Of a stretch of DNA of 64,000 bases, positions 51,817-60,822 are shown piece by piece. Below the pieces are notes generated by a model, which was not told the origin of the DNA, made no database searches, and was given only the letters and a program-made list of their open reading frames with translations. Both the position numbers and the translations under genes were made by a program. Numbering within the stretch: the first letter of the stretch is position 1; each line of letters starts with the position of its first letter. The stretch comes from Afipia sp. (GTDB taxonomy: Bacteria; Pseudomonadota; Alphaproteobacteria; Rhizobiales; Xanthobacteraceae): NCBI GenBank assembly GCA_024508675.1, contig JANINQ010000005.1:124001-188000 (forward strand), written 5' to 3'.

Positions 51817-53322
51817 TTATATCGGCCCGCCAAGCTCCGGCGGCTTGGAGCGGTCGAGCACTTCGCCGCGCGGCCCTTCGAGCAGATCGGCCTGATAGGT
51901 CTCGATCGCGACACCGCTGCGCTTGCGGCTCAGCTCGGCGAGTTTCTCGATCCGGGCGTAAGACGCACGTTGCGGAGTCAATGCACCGGCCGGGCCGATC
52001 AAAATCGCCCTGCCCTTCAAGAGATCGGCGTCAGGCTCGTTCATGAAGGTCCAGCGATAATGCTGCTGATACTGCGCGACGCAGGTGCCTTTCGGCAGAT
52101 AGAACATCAGCCAGGATGTGGTGCCGTAATCCGCCGCCATCACGCAATTCGCGTTCTGCTTGATGCGCAGCGTTTCGATCTCTTTGGCAAGATCAGGCCA
52201 ACCGACTCCGACGCTGCGCACCGTAGCGTCGCGGCGGAATCCGGTGAGCAGGCCCGTGTTCGTCTGCACGATCAGCACCACAAACAGCGCAACGCCTATC
52301 GGCAATGCGAGATTGCGGGACCAGACCATCGACCGCTGCTCGCGCGGATTCCAGGTCGTGCCCCACGCGGCATAAGCGGCCGCGATGGCGAATGCGGGAT
52401 AGACCGGCCCGAGCCAATTGGCCTCGACGCGCGCATGCAGCGAATGCCAGACGAAATAGACGAAGATCATCCACACGCTGATGCTGATCAGCGCAGCACC
52501 CGCAGCGCTCTGGGCCCTGCCCTGCGCCAGCGCATAAAGCCCGAACACGCCGAGGATGAAGACGGACGGTGTCGCGAACGCGAATTGGGTGGGGATCATC
52601 TCGCCGAGATATTTGAGCGTGATGCCTTCGACGCGGGCGCGGCCGAGCTGCTTGATAAACGACACCCATTCGTGATCGGCGTTCCACAGGATCACCGGCG
52701 CAAAGATCGCAAAAGCAAGAATGCCACCAAGATACGGCCACGGCGACGCCAGCCAGCGCCGCTGATCCTTCATCAGCAGAAGCCATAGCAGGATCTGCGC
52801 GCCGAAGAACAGCGCGGTGTATTTCGACAGAAGGCCGCATCCAACCGCGACACCGACCGCAAGCCACCAGACACCCCGGCTCGTCTGCCACACCTTGGCG
52901 AGGCCAAAGAGAACGAAACTCGCAGCCACCATCAGCGGCGCATCCGGCGTCACGATGGTGGTGCCGACCGATGCCATCAGAGTTGCGTTGAGGAAAACGG
53001 TCGAAGCCGCAGCAATGCGGGCATCGTCAAACAGAATTTGCGCTGCGCGATAGATCGCCCAGCTCATCGGCAGCGCCAGCAGGATCGATACCAGCCGCAC
53101 CCCGAATTCGGTGTCGCCGGCGATCATGATGCCGAGACGGATCACCACAGCCACCATCGGCGGGTGATCGTAGTAGCCGCCCGACAGATGTTTCGCCCAG
53201 GTCCAGTAGTAAGCTTCGTCAAATGTCAGTGGCGTAACGGCAGCCGCAATCAGGCGAAGCACCACAAGCGCGGCCACGGTGATGATCGTGCCCCGCGCCA
53301 GCTTCGCCTCGGAGGAAATCAT
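51817..53322 (-). CDS. GT39 (ArnT/PMT-like) membrane glycosyltransferase
   Basis: A 501-residue inner-membrane protein with about ten helices. The catalytic-type acidic motif FDEAYYW is near residue 40, with YYDHPPMV following, as in ArnT and GT39 enzymes that transfer a sugar from a polyprenyl-phosphate donor to lipids or proteins at the periplasmic face. The ATG overlaps the stop of the GT2-GtrA gene by 4 bases, so the pair is translationally coupled. The sugar and acceptor are unknown. Confidence 0.9.
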   Translation of the reverse strand: MISSEAKLARGTIITVAALVVLRLIAAAVTPLTFDEAYYWTWAKHLSGGYYDHPPMVAVVIRLGIMIAGDTEFGVRLVSILLALPMSWAIYRAAQILFDDARIAAASTVFLNATLMASVGTTIVTPDAPLMVAASFVLFGLAKVWQTSRGVWWLAVGVAVGCGLLSKYTALFFGAQILLWLLLMKDQRRWLASPWPYLGGILAFAIFAPVILWNADHEWVSFIKQLGRARVEGITLKYLGEMIPTQFAFATPSVFILGVFGLYALAQGRAQSAAGAALISISVWMIFVYFVWHSLHARVEANWLGPVYPAFAIAAAYAAWGTTWNPREQRSMVWSRNLALPIGVALFVVLIVQTNTGLLTGFRRDATVRSVGVGWPDLAKEIETLRIKQNANCVMAADYGTTSWLMFYLPKGTCVAQYQQHYRWTFMNEPDADLLKGRAILIGPAGALTPQRASYARIEKLAELSRKRSGVAIETYQADLLEGPRGEVLDRSKPPELGGPI

Positions 53323-54431
53323 TTTGCGCGCCAGACGAAGAGACTGGACACGCCGTAGTTCCAGACCACGCCCATCAGCGCACCGGCGACGCCCGCCAGC
53401 CACCAGATCGGCTCCTGGTCAAACACTGTCGCCGCAACACCGACGTTCGCGAGCAGACCGACGCTGCAGACCAGGTAGAACAGAAACAATCCGCGCAGAA
53501 GCGAGAAGCCCTTCAGCCGCTGATCGCGATAGGTGAGTTGATTGTTCAGCAAAAAGTTTCCGGTCATCGCGACGAACGCGGCGATGCCCTGCGCCTCAGC
53601 GAAGGGCGTCTTGAGCGCGAGCGCGGAGTAAAGCGTCACGAGATGCACACCGAGGCCGATGCCACCGACCAGCGCGAACAACAGGAAACGCAGCGACACC
53701 AGATCGCCGGTCATCTTCGCAAGGACGAGCCCGAGGAAATCCAGCACCACCATGGAGTCCAGCTTGCTCTCACCGTGCAGCCGCGCGCCGAAGGAAAACG
53801 GCACTTCGACAATGCGGAGCTTTCCGCCAGCCGTCGCAATGATGTCGAGCAGGATCTTGAAGCCCTGCACAGAGAGCGACGGCGCAAGCTGCTCGAAGCG
53901 GTCGCGACGGAGCATGAAAAAGCCGCTCATCGGATCGGCGATCTCGATATGGAGCAGCTTCTTGGCGATATTGGTTGCGAACACGCTGCCGCCCAGACGC
54001 GTGCTGCCGAAACTGCCGGTGTCGCCGCCGCTCACATAGCGGCTGCCGACAACCAGCTCAGCCTGCCCGGATTGCAAAATCTCAAGCATCTTCGGCAAGC
54101 GGGTTTCATCGTGCTGCAGGTCGGCGTCCATCACAGCGACGTAAGGCGCGCTTGAGGCCAGGATTCCTTCGATGCAGGCACCGGACAATCCGCGGCGGCC
54201 GATGCGGCGGATACACCGCACGCGGGAATCGGTCTGGGCCAGTTGACGCGCCACCTCCCAGGTCCCGTCCGGGGAGTTGTCGTCGACAAAGATGACCTCC
54301 CATGCGATTCCGCTCAGCGCGGCGTCCAGCTTCGCAAAAAGCTTGGGGACGTTGTCGCGCTCTTTGAAAGTGGGCACCACCACACATAATTGGCGTGCGG
54401 GTGCCGCCTCGGGTGAGATGGCCTCAGTCAT
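53319..54431 (-). CDS. GT2 polyprenyl-phosphate sugar synthase fused to a GtrA-like domain
   Basis: A 370-residue fusion. Residues 1-235 form a GT2 domain like dolichol-phosphate mannose synthase (PTFKERDNV, DDNSPDGT, DADLQHDE as the DxD motif). Residues 240-370 are a GtrA-like four-helix membrane domain (LLFALVGGIGLGVHLVTLY to NYGVSSLFVWRAK). It makes a polyprenyl-phosphate sugar in the cytosol and probably helps flip it; the GT39 gene next to it would use that donor on the other side of the membrane. GT39 is coupled to it by ATGA. Confidence 0.92.
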   Translation of the reverse strand: MTEAISPEAAPARQLCVVVPTFKERDNVPKLFAKLDAALSGIAWEVIFVDDNSPDGTWEVARQLAQTDSRVRCIRRIGRRGLSGACIEGILASSAPYVAVMDADLQHDETRLPKMLEILQSGQAELVVGSRYVSGGDTGSFGSTRLGGSVFATNIAKKLLHIEIADPMSGFFMLRRDRFEQLAPSLSVQGFKILLDIIATAGGKLRIVEVPFSFGARLHGESKLDSMVVLDFLGLVLAKMTGDLVSLRFLLFALVGGIGLGVHLVTLYSALALKTPFAEAQGIAAFVAMTGNFLLNNQLTYRDQRLKGFSLLRGLFLFYLVCSVGLLANVGVAATVFDQEPIWWLAGVAGALMGVVWNYGVSSLFVWRAK

Positions 54432-54722
54432 GGGCCCCAGCGTATATCCGGGGTCCCGAACGATGCCAAGCCGCCCTCCCGCAACACGCTTTAGATGACG
54501 TATACGGGAAGCGGGTGGTCACGGGCCTTCAAGGGCCCAGAAATGCCAACGACCACGGAGGGAGCCGGTGAGATTCAAAGCAGCGCGTACATCCGGCGCG
54601 CTTAACATCTCACGGCATCTTCTCGTGGTCGTTCCGGCGATGGAGCGGGGCTGCAACATCGCCGTTAGAAACTAGATAGGTACGGGTCGGGCCTTCCGCA
54701 AGACCCCAGGGAACGCAAGAAA

Positions 54723-55526
54723 ATGGCAAAGAAATCGGGTCAAATTCACATCGGGATCGGCGGCTGGACCTTCGCACCGTGGCGGGGCGTGTTCTATCCG
54801 GAGAAACTGGCGCAATCGAAGGAACTCTCCTACGCCGCCTCCAAACTGACCTCGATCGAGATCAACGGGACGTATTACGGGTCGCAGAAGCCGGAAAGTT
54901 TCCGCAAATGGGCCAGCGAGGTCCCGGACGGCTTCATCTTTTCGGTCAAAGGCCCCCGCTTCGCCACCAACCGGCGCGTTCTGGCCGAGGCCGGAGACTC
55001 CATCAAACGCTTCTACGAATCGGGCGTGACCGAGATGGGCGATCGGCTTGGCCCGGTGCTGTGGCAGTTCGCTCCCACCAAGAAATTCGACGAAGCCGAT
55101 TTCGGGGCTTTCCTCGACCTCTTGCCACGCAACTTCGATGGTGTCGCCCTGCGCCATGTGGTCGAGGTCCGTCACGACAGTTTTTGCAATCCGGATTTCA
55201 TCGCCCTGCTTCGCAAGCATAACGTCGCGGTGGTCTACGCCGATCATCTCAAATACCCGGCAATTTCCGATGTCACGTCCGATTTCGTCTACGTCCGGCT
55301 GCAGACCGGCAAGGATACGGTAAAGACCGCCTACCCGCCGAAGGAGCTGGATGCATGGGCCAAGCGGCTGACGCTTTGGGCGCAAGGCGGCGAACCCGGC
55401 GACCTGCCCCGTTTCGACAAGACCTCCGCAAAGAAACAACCGCGCGACGTATTTGCCTATGTGATCCACGAAGGGAAGATCCGCGCGCCGGCAGGCGCGA
55501 TGGAATTGATCGAACGGGTGAAGTGA
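54723..55526 (+). CDS. DUF72 domain protein
   Basis: A 267-residue TIM-barrel-like protein of the DUF72 (YecE-type) family: IHIGIGGWTFAPWRGVFYPEKLAQSKELSYAA, SIEINGTYYGSQKPESFRKWA, and the conserved VKGPRFATNRR. Function is not established. Start ATG at 54723. The DUF488 gene follows 36 bases later on the same strand; such pairing is recurrent in alphaproteobacteria and suggests a shared process. Confidence 0.92.
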   Translation: MAKKSGQIHIGIGGWTFAPWRGVFYPEKLAQSKELSYAASKLTSIEINGTYYGSQKPESFRKWASEVPDGFIFSVKGPRFATNRRVLAEAGDSIKRFYESGVTEMGDRLGPVLWQFAPTKKFDEADFGAFLDLLPRNFDGVALRHVVEVRHDSFCNPDFIALLRKHNVAVVYADHLKYPAISDVTSDFVYVRLQTGKDTVKTAYPPKELDAWAKRLTLWAQGGEPGDLPRFDKTSAKKQPRDVFAYVIHEGKIRAPAGAMELIERVK

Positions 55527-55562
55527 ATACAGTCGGGAGATCAGGCGAACGCGGGAGGCAGC

Positions 55563-56024
55563 ATGGCCAGGGCCAAGAAGCTTTTCACCATCGGCTATGA
55601 ACAGGCACCCGCCAGGGCGGTGCTCGACGAGTTGCAGCGCGCCGGCGTGAAGCTGCTGGTGGATGTGCGGGCCATCGCATCGTCACGACGGCCGGGCTTC
55701 TCAAAAAGCCAGCTCGCAGCCGGTCTTGATGAGCGTGGCATCTCCTACATCCATCTTCGGGGGCTCGGTACACCGAAAGAAGGCCGCCTCGCGGCACGCG
55801 CCGGGGACATGAAGGCACTGTCGAAAATCTATCATGCCCACCTGAAGACCCCGCAGGCGCGCGAGGAAATGGACGAGCTGGCGGGACTGGTGATGAAGGC
55901 CGGGCCGGTCTGCATTCTTTGCTACGAGCGCGACCACAACGTCTGCCACCGCAAGTTCATCGCCGAGATCATTGAAGAGCGCGAAGGCGTAAAGGTCGAA
56001 GACCTGGTTGCCCCTCAGATCTGA
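55563..56024 (+). CDS. DUF488 domain protein
   Basis: A 153-residue protein of the DUF488 family: FTIGYEQAPARAVLDELQRAGVKLLVDVRAIASSRRPGFSKSQLA, a conserved YIHLRGLGTP segment and a CxxCxERDHNVCHR motif (ILCYERDHNVCHR) with cysteines and His that could bind metal. Function unknown. It is co-transcribed with the DUF72 gene upstream. Length is usual for the family. Confidence 0.92.
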   Translation: MARAKKLFTIGYEQAPARAVLDELQRAGVKLLVDVRAIASSRRPGFSKSQLAAGLDERGISYIHLRGLGTPKEGRLAARAGDMKALSKIYHAHLKTPQAREEMDELAGLVMKAGPVCILCYERDHNVCHRKFIAEIIEEREGVKVEDLVAPQI

Positions 56025-56166
56025 GTTATCCACAGGGGGGCCTGATACCTTCCTGACCTGTTCCCTGCGCGTTCCCGGCTCGTTCGCTAGACGAACGGGA
56101 ACTTCGGCACTCTAATCCCCTAAGTAATTTTACTTAATTATTTCAAAGACGGGGCTTGGGGGCTCC

Positions 56167-56925
56167 ATGCGTTGCGTGGGAAGGGTGTACGCGTTTGGCG
56201 TCGCCGTTGCCGTAGTCATGAACGGCAGCCCGCCTGCTATTGCCGATCCCCTGACCGATCTCCTTCCCGCCGCGAGCCAACTCAGCGGCGGAGCCTATCC
56301 AGAGAAATTTCTCTACTTCAGCGGCTTCGATCTCTGGCGCAGCGGCGGCTCACTTTATGGCGGGCTGCAATGGGCACCCGGCGGCCTGAACAACGACGGC
56401 TTCATTCTCAAACTGCTCGTGGCCGAAGGCTCCTATCGCTACCTTGCAGGCAGCACCAGCATTCAAGGCACGGGCCTGCTCGCATCCGTCCTTCCCGGAT
56501 GGCGCGTGAAACGCAATGACATCGAGATAAAGCTCTTCGCCGGTCTCGATCTTCAGAACCATCGCCTGTCGCCGGACGATCCGGCCAACAGCCTGCGCGG
56601 CAATCATGCAGGGCTGCGCGTGGGTGCGGATCTGTGGTGGGAACCGACACCCGCGCTGATGATCGCCTCCTCTGTCTCGGGATCGACCATCGGCTCCAAT
56701 TTCAGCATTCGCGGCGCCGCAGGCTGGCGGGTGATGGACCGGTTCTGGGCAGGACCGGAAGCGGAAACATCCGGCGATCAAGTCTATCGCCAGTACCGGA
56801 TCGGCGCTCACATAACGTCGCTGAAATGGTCCGTATTTGAATGGTCGCTCGGCGCAGGCTATGTTGAGGACAACAGCCAGCGCTCCGGTTTCTATGGGCG
56901 CGCCAGCCTGCTTACCCGCCGATAA
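56167..56925 (+). CDS. bcsS: cellulose biosynthesis protein BcsS-like (PF17036)
   Basis: A 252-residue secreted protein: signal peptide (to about 26), then a beta-rich domain with FLYFSGFDLWRSGGSLYGGLQWAP, GLRVGADLWWEP and ending WSLGAGYVEDNSQRSGFYGRASLLTRR, as in the BcsS family, probably an outer-membrane beta-barrel. No bcsA, bcsB or other cellulose gene is near, so it is an orphan in this window. It may support another exopolysaccharide. Confidence 0.82.
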   Translation: MRCVGRVYAFGVAVAVVMNGSPPAIADPLTDLLPAASQLSGGAYPEKFLYFSGFDLWRSGGSLYGGLQWAPGGLNNDGFILKLLVAEGSYRYLAGSTSIQGTGLLASVLPGWRVKRNDIEIKLFAGLDLQNHRLSPDDPANSLRGNHAGLRVGADLWWEPTPALMIASSVSGSTIGSNFSIRGAAGWRVMDRFWAGPEAETSGDQVYRQYRIGAHITSLKWSVFEWSLGAGYVEDNSQRSGFYGRASLLTRR

Positions 56926-56952
56926 CGACAGCCCTGTCATCTCGAAAGTCTA

Positions 56953-56970
56953 ATACACCAATTAGTGTAT
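56953..56970 (+). promoter_or_regulatory. palindrome 1 upstream of the MFS gene
   Basis: ATACAC-CAATTA-GTGTAT, an inverted repeat with 6-bp arms and a 6-base centre, in an AT-rich stretch 58 bases before the MFS start. A regulator-binding site is likely but the regulator is unknown. Confidence 0.6.
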
Positions 56971-56972
56971 GG

Positions 56973-56988
56973 TATGATTTACATCATA
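56973..56988 (+). promoter_or_regulatory. palindrome 2 upstream of the MFS gene
   Basis: TATGAT-TTAC-ATCATA, 6-bp arms, 4-base centre, adjacent to palindrome 1 and 40 bases before the MFS start. It may overlap the promoter. Confidence 0.55.
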
Positions 56989-57027
56989 TTATAAAACCCA
57001 CTCTCCGATTACGCATCAGGATACGCA

Positions 57028-58308
57028 ATGATTTCCGCTTGGGTTTCCGCCCGTCTCGCTGCCCGTGGCATTCATTACGGCTGGATCATGGTCGCCGTGA
57101 CGTTTTTCACGGCGCTTGTCAGCTCAGCCTCCGTCGGCGCGCCGGGCGTCTTCATCCTGCCGCTGGAAAAGGAGTTCGGCTGGAGCACCACGCAGATCTC
57201 CTCTGCGCTGTCGATCCGCCTGCTGCTGTTCGGGCTGATGGCTCCTTTCGCTGCCGCGCTGATGGTGCGCTTCGGCCTGCGCAATGTGGTGATGTCGGCG
57301 CTGACAATCATCACCATCGGTCTGCTCGCCTCGCTGGCGATGACACAGGCCTGGCACCTGATCGCACTGTGGGGATTTGTGGTCGGGTTCGGCACCGGCA
57401 TGACGGCAATGGTGCTCGGCGCGACCGTCGCCACACGCTGGTTTGTCGCACACAGGGGACTGGTCGTCGGAATCTTTGCAGCGAGCGTCGCCACGGGACA
57501 GCTTATCTTCCTGCCGATCATGGCCCATCTCACCGAGGCCTTTGGCTGGCGCATCGCGCTCGGCATGATGTGCGCGATGCTCGCGTTCGCCGCCCTGATG
57601 GTGTTGCTGTTCATGAGCGACCGGCCTTCGGACCTCGGGCTGCGTCCGGTCGGCGATGACGGCACCGCGCCTGCTGCTCCCGCTCCTGCCGCCAACTCGA
57701 TCGTGTCCGCGGCTTTTGCAGCCCTGCGCGATGCGTCGAAAACACGCGTGTTCTGGATTCTGTTCGGCACGTTCTTCGTCTGTGGCGCGAGCACCAACGG
57801 ACTTGTGCAAACCCATCTCATTCCGATGTGCGCGGACTTCGGAATTCCCTCGACCACGTCGGCGAACCTGCTCGCCGCAATGGGTATCTTCGACTTCGTC
57901 GGAACCATTGCCTCGGGCTGGCTCTCGGACCGTTACAGCAACCGCTGGCTGCTGTTCTGGTATTACGGCCTGCGCGGCCTGTCGCTGATCTTCCTGCCGT
58001 TCACCGACTTCTCGTTCTATGGACTGTCGCTATTCGCGGTGTTCTACGGACTCGACTGGATCGCCACAGTGCCGCCCACGGTCAAGCTCACGGCAAAGCA
58101 TTTCGGGCCGGAGCGCGCGGCCATGGTGTTCGGCTGGGTCTTCGTCGGCCATCAGCTCGGATCGGCTACCGCCGCGTTCGGCGCGGGCCTGACGCGAACG
58201 CTGTATGAAACCTATCTGCCGGCGTTCTTTGCCGCAGGCGTTCTCTGCCTGATCGCCGCGGCGGTCATGATGCTGATCCGGACGACGCCGAAGACAGTCA
58301 CCGCATAA
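57028..58308 (+). CDS. MFS transporter (oxalate/monocarboxylate-type)
   Basis: A 426-residue inner-membrane transporter with about 12 helices: HYGWIMVAVTFFTALVSSASVGAPGVFILPLEKEFGWS at the start, then the loop motif MVRFGLRNVVM, and the typical second-half start FWILFGTFFVCGASTNGLVQTH. The N-terminal sequence resembles the oxalate:formate antiporter and monocarboxylate carrier group, so a small carboxylate substrate is possible, not proven. Two palindromes lie upstream. Confidence 0.9.
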   Translation: MISAWVSARLAARGIHYGWIMVAVTFFTALVSSASVGAPGVFILPLEKEFGWSTTQISSALSIRLLLFGLMAPFAAALMVRFGLRNVVMSALTIITIGLLASLAMTQAWHLIALWGFVVGFGTGMTAMVLGATVATRWFVAHRGLVVGIFAASVATGQLIFLPIMAHLTEAFGWRIALGMMCAMLAFAALMVLLFMSDRPSDLGLRPVGDDGTAPAAPAPAANSIVSAAFAALRDASKTRVFWILFGTFFVCGASTNGLVQTHLIPMCADFGIPSTTSANLLAAMGIFDFVGTIASGWLSDRYSNRWLLFWYYGLRGLSLIFLPFTDFSFYGLSLFAVFYGLDWIATVPPTVKLTAKHFGPERAAMVFGWVFVGHQLGSATAAFGAGLTRTLYETYLPAFFAAGVLCLIAAAVMMLIRTTPKTVTA

Positions 58309-58314
58309 AAGGAG

Positions 58315-59619
58315 TCAGCCGAGGCGCCAGACCGCCATCGGCTGCTCGTATCCCTTCACCGGGACCTCGCCCAGCGAAACAGCATCCGCGCACGCATCGC
58401 CGAGCGCATCGCGGACGACGGACGAGATCAGAAACCGCGAATTGAATTCCTTGTTGAGGGATTCAAGGCGCGAGGCAAAATTCACGGTGTCGCCGATCAC
58501 CGTGTATTCCTTGCGGCGCGGCGACCCGACGCTGCCCGCCACGACATCTCCGAAATGCAGGCCGATCCCGATACGAAGCGGCCAGCTATTGCGCTCGTTA
58601 TCGCGATCCATGGCCGTGAGCATTTCACGCGCCGCCGCAACTGCATGTTGCGTGGCGTCCGCGGTTTCGAAAGGCGCACCGAACAGCGCCAGAAACCCAT
58701 CGCCCATGAACTTGTTCACGATGCCGCCATGGCGATCGACAATCTCGACCAGCAATGCGAACGCGCCGTCCAGCCTGTCGACAACCTCCTGCGGACTGTG
58801 AACCCGGGCCGCCGCAGTAAAACTGCGGAAGTCGACAAACATCACCGCCACACGGCGAATATCGCTCGCCGTACTGGTTCCCTCCGCCATCAGCCGTTCG
58901 ACCACCTGCGGCGAAACATGCTGACCGAACAGATTGGTCACACGATCGCGCGCGGTGGCCGCAATGATGCTTTTCTCGAACTGCCGCCGCAATTGAACAC
59001 CGACGGCACCTGCAAGGATGCCGCAGATGAAAACGATCAGGCTTCGTATGACGTGGTAATCCACATCTGGCGGCGCATCCGGATGATAGAACAGCGCCAT
59101 CGCCAGCAGCTCGGTTGCAGCCACAAAGCCGGTGAAGGTGGAGAGCCAGAAATCGAGCCGCAGCGTCGAGAGAATGATGAAGATGAAGTAGCTCAGCGGC
59201 ACCACATAACCGAGCGCCTGAACCGATCCCATGTTGTCGATATGAAGCGCCAGCGCGATGGTCGGTATGCTCGTCTCGATGAAGACGCTGACATAACGAC
59301 GAAGCACCGGCAGGTCGGTATCGAGCTTGATCTGCCGTTTGATCATGGCATGAACAAACAGCTCGAACAGGATGAACGGGACCAGAATGATGTAGAGATA
59401 GGCGGGCTTGAGCTTGCCGTGCCAGAGCTGATTCAACTGCTCCGGTGCGATGATGTAGAACGCCCAAAGCACCAGCGTCAGCGCGGACGTCGTCACGATC
59501 AGCGCCTTGATCCTTATAAGCTCGGTCTTGAGAATCTCGCGTGTCAGCGTTTTCCGGAAATCATCCGACACGGCTGCACGATCAGCCTTCCCGGTCCATG
59601 TCTCCAGCCAGCCGCCCAT
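58315..59619 (-). CDS. membrane-bound class III adenylate/guanylate cyclase
   Basis: A 434-residue protein: about six membrane helices (about 40-210) and a cytosolic class III cyclase domain (about 255-434). Metal aspartates Asp263 (FVDFRS) and Asp307 (MGDG), substrate Lys303 (NKFMGDG), Asp377, and the transition-state pair Asn380/Arg384 (DTVNFASRLES) are present. The Lys and Asp favour ATP, giving cAMP. The sensor is presumably the membrane part. Monocistronic and convergent with the MFS gene. Confidence 0.92.
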   Translation of the reverse strand: MGGWLETWTGKADRAAVSDDFRKTLTREILKTELIRIKALIVTTSALTLVLWAFYIIAPEQLNQLWHGKLKPAYLYIILVPFILFELFVHAMIKRQIKLDTDLPVLRRYVSVFIETSIPTIALALHIDNMGSVQALGYVVPLSYFIFIILSTLRLDFWLSTFTGFVAATELLAMALFYHPDAPPDVDYHVIRSLIVFICGILAGAVGVQLRRQFEKSIIAATARDRVTNLFGQHVSPQVVERLMAEGTSTASDIRRVAVMFVDFRSFTAAARVHSPQEVVDRLDGAFALLVEIVDRHGGIVNKFMGDGFLALFGAPFETADATQHAVAAAREMLTAMDRDNERNSWPLRIGIGLHFGDVVAGSVGSPRRKEYTVIGDTVNFASRLESLNKEFNSRFLISSVVRDALGDACADAVSLGEVPVKGYEQPMAVWRLG

Positions 59620-59673
59620 ACTGCCCGCACCTTCCTCAGATCAAAACGGAAGATACAGGATTACAGGCGAGGC

Positions 59674-60822
59674 TCAATCCAGCGTCCGCCTGAATCGCGT
59701 GACCGCGATGGTCATGGCGATCAGCATCAGGATACACAGGGCGATGGCGTCATACTGCAGGTTTTCCAGCGAGGCACCCTTGAGCATGATGGCGCGGACA
59801 ATGCGAATGTAATGGGTGAGCGGCAGCGCCTCGCCGATCCACTGCGCCCAGACGGGCATGCCGGCAAAAGGAAACATGAATCCGGACAACAGAATGTTCG
59901 GCAGGAAGAACATCATCGACATCTGCATGGCCTGAAGCTGGTTCTGCGCGATGGTTGAAAACGTGTAGCCGATCGACAGGTTCGCCCCGATAAACAACGT
60001 CGACAGGACCGCCAGCACGGCGATGCTGCCGAGAATCGGCACGCCGAACAGCAGCGCCCCGATGCCGATGATAATGGTCGCCTGCAGGAAGCCCACCAGC
60101 ACATAAGGGATGATCTTGCCGAGCATCACTTCCACCGGCGTGATCGGCATCGCCAGCAGATTTTCCATCGTGCCGCGCTCGATCTCGCGGGTCACGGACA
60201 GCGCCGTGAAGATCAGCATGGTCATGGTGAGGATCGTGCCGACCAGTCCCGGCACGATGTTGAGCCGCGACTCGGCCGCGGGGTTGTAACGCGCATGGGC
60301 GCGAATCTCGAAAGGCATTTCCGGCGGATCACCGACCTGCAGATCGTGCGTGAGCGCCGATTGCACGATCTGTCCCAGCGCACCGAGCGCCGAGCCCGAC
60401 GCCACCGGATCGGTGGCGTCCGCCGCGACCAGCAACGCAGGCCTGTCACCACGGCGAACGCCGCGCTCAAAGCCACGCGGAATTTCGACACCGAACAGCA
60501 CTTTGCCGGATTCCAGCAGACTGTCGAACTCCGCGACGGTGTGAACCTGCTGGGTAAAGCGGAAGTATGCGGTGTTCTGCAGCGCCTTGAGGATCGAGCG
60601 CCCCAGATCGCTGTCCTCCTGCAGCAGCACGGCAGTCGGCAGATGGCGCGGTGTGGTATTGATGGCATATCCGAACAGCAAGAGCTGCATGATCGGCAGC
60701 ATCACAATCATGGCGAACGACACGCGGTCGCGGCGAAGCTGGAGAAATTCCTTCACCAGCATCGCATAGGTACGCTGCCAGAAGCCGCGCACACCACCGT
60801 TGGCTGTTTCGGTTGCGCTCAT
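59674..60822 (-). CDS. ABC-2 type export permease
   Basis: A 382-residue permease: one N-terminal helix, a large periplasmic domain (about 50-180), and five C-terminal helices with EIERGTMENLLAMPITPVEVMLGKIIPYVLVG, the ABC-2 signature. One permease gene only, in contrast to YbhS/YbhR-type systems with two, so a homodimer is likely. Its ATG overlaps the ATPase stop by 4 bases. Last gene of the operon. Confidence 0.92.
   Translation of the reverse strand: MSATETANGGVRGFWQRTYAMLVKEFLQLRRDRVSFAMIVMLPIMQLLLFGYAINTTPRHLPTAVLLQEDSDLGRSILKALQNTAYFRFTQQVHTVAEFDSLLESGKVLFGVEIPRGFERGVRRGDRPALLVAADATDPVASGSALGALGQIVQSALTHDLQVGDPPEMPFEIRAHARYNPAAESRLNIVPGLVGTILTMTMLIFTALSVTREIERGTMENLLAMPITPVEVMLGKIIPYVLVGFLQATIIIGIGALLFGVPILGSIAVLAVLSTLFIGANLSIGYTFSTIAQNQLQAMQMSMMFFLPNILLSGFMFPFAGMPVWAQWIGEALPLTHYIRIVRAIMLKGASLENLQYDAIALCILMLIAMTIAVTRFRRTLD

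Noticed and set aside
50148-52046. A 632-codon plus-strand frame opposite DUF2778, the small Cys protein and GT39
   Set aside because: Arg/His-rich shadow of three real genes; crosses two intergenic regions.
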